DNA from: Terrisporobacter petrolearius
GTDB taxonomy: Bacteria > Bacillota > Clostridia > Peptostreptococcales > Peptostreptococcaceae
DNA length: 64,000 nucleotides
Assembly (NCBI RefSeq): GCF_032598785.1
Contig: NZ_CP102984.1
Reading direction: 5' to 3' (one strand)
Shown: positions 51,603 through 59,372 of the stretch, in pieces
Layout of the letters: each line of letters starts with the position of its first letter
Position numbering within the stretch: the first letter of the stretch is position 1
Notes under the pieces: generated by a model
What the model was told of the DNA's origin: nothing
Seen by the model: only the letters and a program-made list of their open reading frames with translations
Databases searched by the model: none
Program-made: the position numbers and the translations under genes

Positions 51603-53069
51603 ATTTTAGGAGAAGAAATTAGAATAGACATAGATAATATGCCTAGAAAAATTCTAAATATAGATTTAATTGAAGAAAAAAATAGTGACTTTACTTTCTT
51701 TGAGATAGATGAAGATGAAAATAATGAAACTTTAAAGGCATTAAAACAGTCTTATGTTACATCAAACTATAAAGATGAAACAATACTTAATTTACAACAG
51801 GAGTTAAAAGCACATACAAATGTATTACCAAAGGAAATAAAGCTAGAGTCTTATAATAAATATAATAATGCACTAGAATTGGCACAAAAAAGTTATATAA
51901 CAACAGCTATTAGATTGGTAGATGAGGCATTACAAATTAATCCTAAAGACGAAGATATCTTAAATTTAAGAGGACTTTTAAAATTATTAAAATGTGACTT
52001 TGCAAAAGCCTTTGAAAGTTTTTATACGGCTCAATGCTATGGAAATAATGAATTATCAAGGAAGTATGTAGATAAACTATCTTCAAGAAAATTTAAAGTG
52101 TTCTTAGAAAGATATAATCACTCTATTAGATTCATTAACGAAGAAATGAATGAAGAATCTATGGAGATATTTGACTCTTTAATATTAGAAGATCCTGAAC
52201 TTATTGAACCATATGTAATACTAATATTATTATATGAGAAGATGGGTAAAACTAAAGAAAAGGAAGAGTTATTAGACAGACTTAGATTTGTAGATGCAGA
52301 TAATCATTTGTTTGATAAAGATCATGATCCTATAAATGAAGAAGAATTTTCTGTGGCAGTTACCAAAAAAGAAAATAAACAAATAGAAAAACTTAAAGAA
52401 CATAAAAATGTACTTAGTAAAAAGAAAAATATGGCTTACATTATAGCCGGATTATTAATAGTAGTTATAGGAGTCACAGCAATATACAGTAAGAATAGAT
52501 TGGACAAGATGCACGATGAATTAAGTAAAAAGCAGGAAGCTATTTCTGAAAAAGAAAATGAGTTAAGTGCTAAAGATAAAGAATTGGAAAAGAAAAAAAA
52601 TGAAATATCTAAAAAAGAAGAAGATTTAGATAAAACAAATAGTGAATTAGATGATGCAAAACAAAAGGCTGAAGATGCTAAATTAATAAAACAAGGTGAA
52701 GAAGCTTTATTTATGAAAGGTATTTCCTATGAAAGAGTTGGAGATTACAAAACTGCCTTAAAATATTTTAAACTAGCAATTGAAAATAGTAAAAATCCTA
52801 CTTTTAAATCATCATCTATTTATCAGTCAGGTTTATGCTACGAAAAATTAAACAAATATGATGAAGCTATTTCTTATTATCAAAGATATGTTAATACATT
52901 CCCAAAATCTTATGAATATTTCGATGATTCTTATTATAGAATGGGAATCTTGTACTATGAAAATAATCAATTGCAAAAAGCAAAAGATTGTTTCTATTCC
53001 CTAAGATATGAAGATCCAGATAGTAGTTATCTTGCGACTGAAAAAGTAAAAAATATTTTAAAAAAATAA
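51603..53069 (+). CDS. TPR protein with central membrane helix, probable ATT start
   Basis: From ATT at 51603, six bases after GGGAGGAG, the product reads (M)LGEEIRIDIDNMPRKILNID and totals 488 residues. The first ATG (51639) has no ribosome site. Domains: acidic N-terminus, cytoplasmic TPR part (about 80-235; ALELAQKSYITTAIRLVDEALQINPKDEDILNLRGLL), membrane helix MAYIIAGLLIVVIGVTAIY at about 280, coiled coil of Lys/Glu heptads, then outer TPRs (KGISYERVGDYKTALKYFKLAI; YDEAISYYQRYVNTFPKSYEYFDDSYYRMG). The unusual topology, with TPRs on both sides of the membrane, suggests a scaffold. Function unknown. Confidence 0.75.
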   Translation: MLGEEIRIDIDNMPRKILNIDLIEEKNSDFTFFEIDEDENNETLKALKQSYVTSNYKDETILNLQQELKAHTNVLPKEIKLESYNKYNNALELAQKSYITTAIRLVDEALQINPKDEDILNLRGLLKLLKCDFAKAFESFYTAQCYGNNELSRKYVDKLSSRKFKVFLERYNHSIRFINEEMNEESMEIFDSLILEDPELIEPYVILILLYEKMGKTKEKEELLDRLRFVDADNHLFDKDHDPINEEEFSVAVTKKENKQIEKLKEHKNVLSKKKNMAYIIAGLLIVVIGVTAIYSKNRLDKMHDELSKKQEAISEKENELSAKDKELEKKKNEISKKEEDLDKTNSELDDAKQKAEDAKLIKQGEEALFMKGISYERVGDYKTALKYFKLAIENSKNPTFKSSSIYQSGLCYEKLNKYDEAISYYQRYVNTFPKSYEYFDDSYYRMGILYYENNQLQKAKDCFYSLRYEDPDSSYLATEKVKNILKK

Positions 53070-53081
53070 TAATATGTAGAA

Positions 53082-53117
53082 AGATATAGATTGAAACTTT
53101 AATCTATATCTTTTTTA
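53082..53117 (+). terminator. Terminator of the two-sided TPR gene
   Basis: GATATAGATT-GAAACTTT-AATCTATATCTTTTTT. Confidence 0.9.
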
Positions 53118-53122
53118 CATAC

Positions 53123-53359
53123 AAGGAAACTATAGTTGAATTTACGCTGTTGATAAACTCTGGAATTAAGTTATATCAACTCATTTAGGAAATGTAAAAA
53201 ATGTATTTTTGAGCAAGGTCGTTGCCTGAAATTTCATAGCTTCCACGCAGTAGCTTAAAGCGATAGCAAAATGATTCGCCAACACGTTGTTCAAAGGCAT
53301 CTCGTTGGCGACATGAAGTGTTTCGCCGACACGTCGCTCAAGCGAAGCGAATTTTTTAT
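53123..53359 (+). repeat. Dispersed intergenic repeat, copy 3 (longest)
   Basis: Same blocks as copies 1 and 2 (ACGCTGTTGATAAACTCT, TATATCAACTCATTTA, GAGCAAGGTCGTTGCC, AAGGCATCTCGTTGGCGACA, GTGTTTCGCCGACACGTCGC, AAGCGAAGCGAATTTTTTAT). An extra segment of about 60 bases in the middle (around 53230-53295) is itself made of repeat-like words (CACGCAGTAGCTTAAAGCGA, TTCGCCAACACGTTG), suggesting an internal duplication. Confidence 0.87.
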
Positions 53360-53439
53360 GTAGGAGAAATTTTATTTTAGTATATGTAAGTTAAAGAAAT
53401 AATAAGATATAGAAAGATTATTATTTTAGGAGAGATTAT

Positions 53440-54393
53440 ATGAGTAGGGAGTTGATTTTGCCAATATTAATAGATGGTAAATATGGGTTTATTGATAATG
53501 AGTATAAAATGGTTATTAGACCCAAGTATAACTATGTTTCTAGTAGGTTTAAAGAAGGCTACTGCATTGTCACTTATATAAAAAAAATAAGAAAAAATAC
53601 AAAGTGGGTTTTTGGATACATAGACCACAAAGGAGTTACACATTTCTTTTTGCAACTTGAAAGTGCAAATCAATTTTGTGAAGGCTTATCAAAAGTCAGG
53701 ATAGATGGTAAGTATGGCTTTTTTAATGTGAATTTAGAACAAGAGATAAAACCTTTATATAGAGCAGCTTTAAACTTCAATGAAGAGCTTTGTGGTGTTA
53801 GATTAAATAAAAAGTGGGGGTTTATAAATAACAAAGGAGAGATGGTTATAGACCCTATCTTTTCTTATGTAAATAACTTTTATGATGAAAGGGCTTTAAT
53901 AGAGACTAAAAATAGATATGGCTATATAGATAAAAGTGGAAAGATAATAATAGATGGTGATTTTATTATGGGTTCTGACTTTTCTCAAAATTTAGCAAGT
54001 GTTAGAAAAGAAAATAAGTGGGGCTATATAGATAAGAATGGAAAACTAGTTATTGACTATTCATACGATAAAGCGAAAAGCTTTAAAGAAGATTTGGCGC
54101 CAGTATGTATTAATAATAAATGGGGATATATAGACAAAAGTGGAAAATTAGTTATTGATACAAAATTTGATTATGCATGCAGTTTTAATGAAGGACTGGC
54201 AAGGGTTAATATAAAAAAAGGGCACTTTTCACAAGGACACTGGGGTTTTATAAATAAAGAAGGGGAAATGGTGATTCAACCAGTGTTTAAATCAGTATCT
54301 GATTTTTTAGAAGGATATGCGCAAATTAATGAAAGTAAAAATAATTATATAGATAAAAGTGGAAAAATTATTATAAATGGAACTACAAAATAA
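53440..54393 (+). CDS. WG repeat protein
   Basis: 317 residues behind AGGAGAGATTAT. It contains about eight WG/beta-type repeats of roughly 35-40 residues with the unit (K/N)(W/Y)G(F/Y)I(D/N)(K/N)xGxxVI: KYGFIDNEYKMVI, KWGFINNKGEMVI, KWGYIDKNGKLVI, KWGYIDKSGKLVI and so on. WG repeats form a beta-propeller-like or extended surface for protein contacts. No signal peptide is visible, so it is likely cytosolic. The partner is unknown. The DNA shows the recent repeat homogenisation usual for this family. Confidence 0.92.
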   Translation: MSRELILPILIDGKYGFIDNEYKMVIRPKYNYVSSRFKEGYCIVTYIKKIRKNTKWVFGYIDHKGVTHFFLQLESANQFCEGLSKVRIDGKYGFFNVNLEQEIKPLYRAALNFNEELCGVRLNKKWGFINNKGEMVIDPIFSYVNNFYDERALIETKNRYGYIDKSGKIIIDGDFIMGSDFSQNLASVRKENKWGYIDKNGKLVIDYSYDKAKSFKEDLAPVCINNKWGYIDKSGKLVIDTKFDYACSFNEGLARVNIKKGHFSQGHWGFINKEGEMVIQPVFKSVSDFLEGYAQINESKNNYIDKSGKIIINGTTK

Positions 54394-54557
54394 ATGAAAA
54401 AAGAGGTTTTGGAATAAAATGGATTGAAAGTGAAATTTCCCTTTTAAAAAAAAATGAAATAAATCATGCATAGTTATAAGAAGTATGATAATATAGTAAT
54501 GTAAAAAACAACAAAGACGTAAGTTATAATTCGTTTTATTTATTTGGAGGGTGTTTT

Positions 54558-55424
54558 ATGAGTAAGGTTAATACAATGGAGCATGAAAATATTTATGTAA
54601 GGTACTCAATAATAATAGTGGGTATTACAATCATGTCCATTGGTGTAAATGGTTTCTTAAGACAGGCACATTTGTTAAGTGGAGGAGTAGCTGGTGTATC
54701 AACAGCAATTAATTACTTATCCAATATAAATGTTGGATTTATTACGTTTCTTATTAATGTACCTATTTTTATTTTAGGATTTATATTTTTAGAAAAAGAT
54801 TTTTTAATTACAAGTCTAATAAATATGATACTATTTTCTATAATTATTGGTATAACACAAGATATAGGAAATATTATTCCAATTGATGATATACTACTAC
54901 AAAGTGTGTATGGAGGTATATTATGTGGAATAGGTAATGGATTAGTATTTAGAACAAAATCATCTCTTGGAGGTACAGATATACTAGGAGCAATCCTAAA
55001 GAATAAATTAAATATTGCAATGAAAACTACTAGTTTCGGAACAAATTTAGCCATTGTATCTGTAAGTTCTTTATTATTTGGAGCAAATTTAGCTTTATAT
55101 ACTTTGATTTCAATGTTTATAAATGCTCAAGTTATGAATTATATAAAAGATGCTTTAAATGATGAAAAAGCAGTTATGGTGTTTTCTAACAACTCAGAAC
55201 CTATAGCAGATGAGATCATGGATAATTTAGTTAGAGGAGTAACATTTTTAGACGCAGAGGGTGGATATACCCATGAAAAGAAAAAAATTATTTATTGTGT
55301 AGTTTTATCTAGAGAAATTCCGAAAATAAAAGAGATAGCATTAAAATACGATGATAGGGCTTTTATTTCAGTTAATGATATAAATGAAGTTAAGGGTAAA
55401 GGATTTAAAGAAAAATTTTTATAA
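54558..55424 (+). CDS. YitT family membrane protein (DUF161 plus DUF2179)
   Basis: 288 residues behind TGGAGGGTGTTTT. Five or six membrane segments include FLRQAHLLSGGVAGVSTAI and FRTKSSLGGTDILGAIL, the two family signatures. A C-terminal cytoplasmic DUF2179 domain follows (VMVFSNNSEPIADEIMDNLVRGVTFLDAEGGYTHEKKKIIYCVV, AFISVNDINEVKGKGF). The transported or sensed molecule is unknown. Own terminator at 55427. Confidence 0.93.
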   Translation: MSKVNTMEHENIYVRYSIIIVGITIMSIGVNGFLRQAHLLSGGVAGVSTAINYLSNINVGFITFLINVPIFILGFIFLEKDFLITSLINMILFSIIIGITQDIGNIIPIDDILLQSVYGGILCGIGNGLVFRTKSSLGGTDILGAILKNKLNIAMKTTSFGTNLAIVSVSSLLFGANLALYTLISMFINAQVMNYIKDALNDEKAVMVFSNNSEPIADEIMDNLVRGVTFLDAEGGYTHEKKKIIYCVVLSREIPKIKEIALKYDDRAFISVNDINEVKGKGFKEKFL

Positions 55425-55426
55425 AC

Positions 55427-55455
55427 TAAAGCCAGGCTATGTTCTGGCTTTTATT
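55427..55455 (+). terminator. Terminator of the YitT-family gene
   Basis: AAAGCCAG-GCTATGTT-CTGGCTTTTATT. Confidence 0.85.
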
Positions 55456-55621
55456 AATTTAAAATACAAATACGTATTTTCATATGCAGTTTATAATATA
55501 ATCTTCAAAAGATTAATAAAATGAATATATACAATTATAAAATTAAGTAAGTATGGAAAAAAAATTCCTATTACTTTATAATAATATATAAGAAATACCA
55601 TATAGAAAATGGGGGATGATG

Positions 55622-56425
55622 ATGAGTATATCAAAAGATTTTGTTAATATATATAAGGATTATTTACGAGAAGTTAATATTTATAAAAAAACCATTAGAT
55701 CAGTTGAAAACATGAAAAGGAAAGCTGAAAAAAAACAAGCTATAGCAACTGAGGAAGAAATGTCTTTAGTAGAAAAAGAAGAATTGAATGAAGAAGACGA
55801 ATTTTCATGTACTAAGGATAAGATTTACTGTTTTTCAAATGGAGATAAATATATAGGAAAAATACAGAAAAATGAACTACATGGTAGGGGTTATTATGTA
55901 ATGTATGATGATGGTAAAATTATCATGGAATACTTGGGTGAATTTGAGAATAATTTAAGAGAAGGTATTGGTGAATGTAAATTTGAAAATGGCAATCTTT
56001 ATTTAGGCAAGTTCAATGAGGACTTAATGAATGGAATAGGCCAGATGAGTTATTCAAATGGAGATGAATACATAGGTGAATGGAAAGATGGAAAAAAACA
56101 TGGAACAGGAATATTCACCTGGAATGATAGTGTAAAATACAATGGAGAGTTTAAAGAAGGAAAGATGGATGGAGAAGGTCAATGTTTTGATTGTGATGGA
56201 AATCTTATTTATGAAGGGCAGTGGAAAAATAATCTAATACATGGATTTGGAACTTATATTTGGAGTGAAGATAAAAGATATGAGGGAGAATTCATGCATG
56301 GTAAAAAACATGGACAAGGTACTTTTTATTTAAATGGGGAATTAATTTATGAAGGAACATGGAAATTTGATAAGCCATCTGTTTTTGGAAGAAGTTTAGA
56401 CGAATTATTTTGTGTTAAATTATAG
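55622..56425 (+). CDS. MORN repeat protein
   Basis: Three consecutive ATG codons lie after AAATGGGGG; the third (55622) has the best spacing to it and gives 267 residues. After a helical basic/acidic N-terminus (about 65 residues) come eight MORN repeats of about 20-23 residues with the core Y-x-G-x-(W/F)-x-x-x-x-x-x-G-x-G (YIGEWKDGKKHGTGIFTW; YNGEFKEGKMDGEGQCF; YEGEFMHGKKHGQGTFY). MORN repeats form an extended beta sheet used as a scaffold or at membranes. No signal peptide; likely cytosolic. The function here is unknown. Confidence 0.92.
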   Translation: MSISKDFVNIYKDYLREVNIYKKTIRSVENMKRKAEKKQAIATEEEMSLVEKEELNEEDEFSCTKDKIYCFSNGDKYIGKIQKNELHGRGYYVMYDDGKIIMEYLGEFENNLREGIGECKFENGNLYLGKFNEDLMNGIGQMSYSNGDEYIGEWKDGKKHGTGIFTWNDSVKYNGEFKEGKMDGEGQCFDCDGNLIYEGQWKNNLIHGFGTYIWSEDKRYEGEFMHGKKHGQGTFYLNGELIYEGTWKFDKPSVFGRSLDELFCVKL

Positions 56426-56456
56426 CTTTATCTTAGGATAAAGCTTTTTTAATACT
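56424..56456 (+). terminator. Terminator of the MORN gene
   Basis: AGCTTTATC-TTAG-GATAAAGCTTTTTTAATA. Confidence 0.88.
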
Positions 56457-56459
56457 AGT

Positions 56460-56526
56460 GAATTTTGAGCAAGGTGGTTGGCTGAAGTGGTAGCGACCAT
56501 CCAGTGGCTTAAGCAAAATTTTTATT
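56460..56526 (+). repeat. Dispersed repeat, copy 4 (short)
   Basis: TTTTGAGCAAGGTGGTTGGC, GAAGTGGTAGCGACC and CAGTGGCTTAAGC, followed by AAAATTTTTATTA. It corresponds to the middle and end of the full repeat with the central part deleted. Confidence 0.72.
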
Positions 56527-56552
56527 ACACCTCTATTTGAAAGGGTGATATT

Positions 56553-57551
56553 TTGAAAAAAATAATATCTATATTTCTAGTAATATTTTTGGTGTTTTTT
56601 TATAATACAGGTTATTTTATGGAAATTAGAGAAGAAATACAAGAAAAATTTTTGAAAAACGATTTAAACACAAAGGTTGAAACAGATGATAACAAAGAAA
56701 CTAACATTAAAAAAGTTTATAATTTTAAACAAATTAAAATAGGTGACTCAAAGGATTCTGTAATAAAAAAAATAAATAAACCAAATAGAATAGATAAAAG
56801 TGAGTATAAATTTAATTGGTATGTGTACAATGGATATAAAGAAAATTTTGTTATGGTGGGAATAAAGAATAGTAAAGTAGTAGCTTTATTTACAAATAAT
56901 ATTGATTCTTGTGAAAATGAAGGTATTTATATTAACAAAGATATAAAATATATAAAAGAAAATTACGAATTACTAAGGTATAAAAACAAAGGAAATATAA
57001 AATATGACATATCTTCTAATAATGATTACAGCGTCATATACAAAAATAAAAAGTATATTACAGTATTTTATGACAAGTTTAATAAAAATAAAATTTGTGC
57101 TTATCAAATAATTGAAAAATCTTGTGAAGATGAAATAAAATATATATATCCACCGCAAGATAAAGATATAGAAAAAAGTTTTATGTATCAAATAATAGAT
57201 TTAGTAAATAGTACACGATATAAATATAATTTAAATGGATTATATTATAATGAAAAGGCAACTATATGTGCTAAAAAACATAGTGAAGATATGAAAAATA
57301 ATGATTTTTTTGATCATGTAAATTTAAAAAATAAAACTCCATTTGATAGGATGGAAAAAGAAGGTATTGATTATTTAAGTGCAGGAGAAAATATTGCGGC
57401 TGGGCAAACAAGTGCCATATTTGTTCATAATGGATTGATGAATTCAGAGGATCATAGAAAAAATATTTTGGGGAATTATAAATATATCGGTGTAGGAGTT
57501 GTATTTGGAGGAAAATATAAAACTTACTATACAGAAAACTTTTTTGGTTAA
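56553..57551 (+). CDS. CAP/SCP-domain secreted protein
   Basis: Starts with TTG at 56553, eight bases after GAAAGGGT; 332 residues. An N-terminal signal anchor is followed by a CAP-associated domain (IKIGDSKDSVIKKINKPNRIDKSEYKFNWYVY, residues about 60-180) and a C-terminal CAP domain (FMYQIIDLVNSTRYKYNLNGLYYNEKAT, AKKHSEDMKNNDFFDHVNLKNKTPFDRM, SAGENIAAGQ, HRKNILGNYKYIGVGVVFG). Bacterial CAP proteins such as YkwD are extracellular and appear in spore-related contexts. The deacetylase gene follows after 24 bases, so they probably form an operon. Confidence 0.9.
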   Translation: MKKIISIFLVIFLVFFYNTGYFMEIREEIQEKFLKNDLNTKVETDDNKETNIKKVYNFKQIKIGDSKDSVIKKINKPNRIDKSEYKFNWYVYNGYKENFVMVGIKNSKVVALFTNNIDSCENEGIYINKDIKYIKENYELLRYKNKGNIKYDISSNNDYSVIYKNKKYITVFYDKFNKNKICAYQIIEKSCEDEIKYIYPPQDKDIEKSFMYQIIDLVNSTRYKYNLNGLYYNEKATICAKKHSEDMKNNDFFDHVNLKNKTPFDRMEKEGIDYLSAGENIAAGQTSAIFVHNGLMNSEDHRKNILGNYKYIGVGVVFGGKYKTYYTENFFG

Positions 57552-57575
57552 TACAAGGAAGGAAGTAAGACTATA

Positions 57576-58271
57576 ATGACACCTAAAGTTAAAAACATTT
57601 TATTATTTATGATAATCTTATTTATTATAATTCCTAATTATCATGAGGTATTCTCATTAGTGGAAAACAATGATATATTTTTCAAAAATGGTTCAAGAGA
57701 AGAAAAAATAATAGCCCTAACCTTTGATGATGGGCCACACCCAAAAGAAACCCATGAGGTTTTAGATGTACTAAATAAGTATAATGTTAAAGGAACTTTC
57801 TTTGTGGTAGGAAAGCATGCTAATTGGTATAGCGAGCCATTAATAAGAGCAGCTAAAGAAGGACATGAAATAGGTAATCATACCTTTACTCATCCTGATA
57901 TCAGCAACTTAAGTAGTGAGGATATAAAACGAGAAATAAAAGAATGTGAAGATACTTTAGTAAAATTAACTGGAAAGAAACCTACTTCATTCAGGCCTCC
58001 ATATGGAAGTTATAGTGAAACAAAATTAGGAGAAATTGCAAAGGAATGTGGATACAAAATAATACTTTGGACTACCCTAGATGTTAAGGATTGGAAAAAT
58101 CCACCTTCGTCACAAATTTCAGATACGATAATTAACAAATCTAAAAATGGAGACATAATTTTACTTCACGATTATGCAACAGAAAACACTGTAAAAGCAT
58201 TAGATACAATAATACCTGAAATGATGAAAGAAGGATACAAATTTGTTACTGTATCAGAATTAATTGATTAA
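57576..58271 (+). CDS. Polysaccharide deacetylase (NodB type)
   Basis: 231 residues with an N-terminal hydrophobic anchor and a complete CE4 domain: IALTFDDGPHPKETHEVLDVL (catalytic Asp and metal Asp), GHEIGNHTFTHPD (two zinc His), SFRPPYGSYSE, LWTTLDVKDWK and GDIILLHDY. It removes acetyl groups from peptidoglycan or another wall glycan outside the cell. The upstream AAGGAAGGAAGT provides a ribosome site. It is located with the CAP gene, which fits an envelope or spore-cortex role. Unlike the PdaA-like protein at 25887 it has the normal DDGP motif. Confidence 0.92.
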   Translation: MTPKVKNILLFMIILFIIIPNYHEVFSLVENNDIFFKNGSREEKIIALTFDDGPHPKETHEVLDVLNKYNVKGTFFVVGKHANWYSEPLIRAAKEGHEIGNHTFTHPDISNLSSEDIKREIKECEDTLVKLTGKKPTSFRPPYGSYSETKLGEIAKECGYKIILWTTLDVKDWKNPPSSQISDTIINKSKNGDIILLHDYATENTVKALDTIIPEMMKEGYKFVTVSELID

Positions 58272-58322
58272 TAAATAAAATTTAATGAGATATAATTACA
58301 ATAACTAAAAGGATTTGGTTAA

Positions 58323-58646
58323 ATGTATAATAAAGTGTATGAAAAAAGAGAGTTTATCATTTTCCAAGTGAAAAATGGTTATATAGCTTATAACACTAAA
58401 AAAACATTTGCAGATGGCCATACCCACCTTAGGTGTTTCGACAGTGCAAAAACAGCCATTGATTTAGTTATAAGAAAAAAAGTGCCAAGAAGCACTGATT
58501 TATACTACCTTACAAGTCTTATTAGATTAAGTGAAGATATTGATTATATCACAAAAATAAATGGATTAACTAAGTACAGAAAAGAAAAATTAAATAGAGA
58601 AAATTACCAAAAAAATAAAATAAAAATATTGAAAAGGAGCATATAG
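58323..58646 (+). CDS. Hypothetical protein, 107 residues
   Basis: Not recognised. It starts behind AAAGGATTTGGTTAA. The first 55 residues read like a small beta-rich domain (YEKREFIIFQVKNGYIAYNTKKTFADGHTH) and the last part is a basic helix (KYRKEKLNRENYQKNKIKILKR). Soluble, no cysteine motif. A terminator overlaps its stop codon. Confidence 0.7.
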   Translation: MYNKVYEKREFIIFQVKNGYIAYNTKKTFADGHTHLRCFDSAKTAIDLVIRKKVPRSTDLYYLTSLIRLSEDIDYITKINGLTKYRKEKLNRENYQKNKIKILKRSI

Positions 58647-58660
58647 CTCCTTTTTTTGAC
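58630..58660 (+). terminator. Terminator overlapping the stop of the 107-residue gene
   Basis: AAAAGGAGC-ATAT-AGCTCCTTTTTTT. Confidence 0.88.
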
Positions 58661-58772
58661 TTTAAATATAAAAATAATTAATTATATTACATATAGTAAC
58701 AAGTTTTTTTAACTTAACATATAGTATATCAAGGATAAGTTAAAAAATAATCCTTAGAGAGGGGTGAAATAT

Positions 58773-59189
58773 ATGGATAAGGACAAGCGTAAATGTTGTT
58801 GTAAAGGTAAAAGTTATAAAGGACATCGATGCTGTGAAAAAAAATGTCATCATGAAAACCATCATTGTGATCAGCCATGTGAAAGATCATGTAAGTGTAA
58901 GCGCTGTTGTAAATGTAGAGGTCACTGCAAATGTGGACGCTTTTGCAATATGATTCTTTTCCAAAAAAGCAAGAAGGGTTGTAGATTTGTTTTTGAATGT
59001 AAATGTGGACGCTGTTTTGAATGTATATGCGATCTTAATGGGAATTGCTGCTGTGAAAGAGAGTGTTGCTGCTTAGACAAGAAAAATACAATTAAATTTA
59101 ATGTTACTTTTGTAGATGAGGGTTGTAATAAGAAAAAAACTTGTAGCCATAATTGCCTTAAAAAGAATAAACGTTGTAAATGTAAATAA
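58773..59189 (+). CDS. Very cysteine-rich protein, probable spore surface component
   Basis: The start at 58773 behind GAGAGGGGTGAAATAT gives 138 residues, 33 of them Cys (24%), with many Lys, Arg and His: KCCCKGKSYKGHRCCEKKCHH, CKCKRCCKCRGHCKCGRFC. A middle segment (NMILFQKSKKGCRFVFECKCGRCFECIC) looks more folded. Composition and size recall CdeM/CdeC-type exosporium proteins of C. difficile, which self-assemble through cysteines. That likeness is compositional, not proven homology. A multicopper-oxidase-like coat gene follows. A metal-sequestering protein is the alternative. Confidence 0.75.
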   Translation: MDKDKRKCCCKGKSYKGHRCCEKKCHHENHHCDQPCERSCKCKRCCKCRGHCKCGRFCNMILFQKSKKGCRFVFECKCGRCFECICDLNGNCCCERECCCLDKKNTIKFNVTFVDEGCNKKKTCSHNCLKKNKRCKCK

Positions 59190-59245
59190 TATAGAGTGAT
59201 TTAAGGAGTTTAAAATTAAAATAATTAATTTTTACAGTAACGAAT

Positions 59246-59293
59246 ATGTACTCTCATGATAGTAAATAAATACTTTTATGAGAGTTTTTCTTA
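59246..59293 (+). terminator. Terminator after the Cys-rich gene
   Basis: ACTCTCAT ... ATGAGAGTTTTTCTT. Confidence 0.75.
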
Positions 59294-59372
59294 TGTCTAT
59301 AGAGGAATTAAAAAAAATAAAAAACATATATTTAATTAGAATAATTCTTTTATATAGAACATTAAAAGGTAG

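Noticed and set aside
53440..54393. CRISPR array, because of regular spacing of repeats
   Set aside because: The periodicity comes from coding WG repeats with variable DNA; there are no identical direct repeats with unique spacers. No cas gene is in the window.
55850..56400. Tandem DNA repeats
   Set aside because: They are MORN protein repeats; the frame is fully coding.
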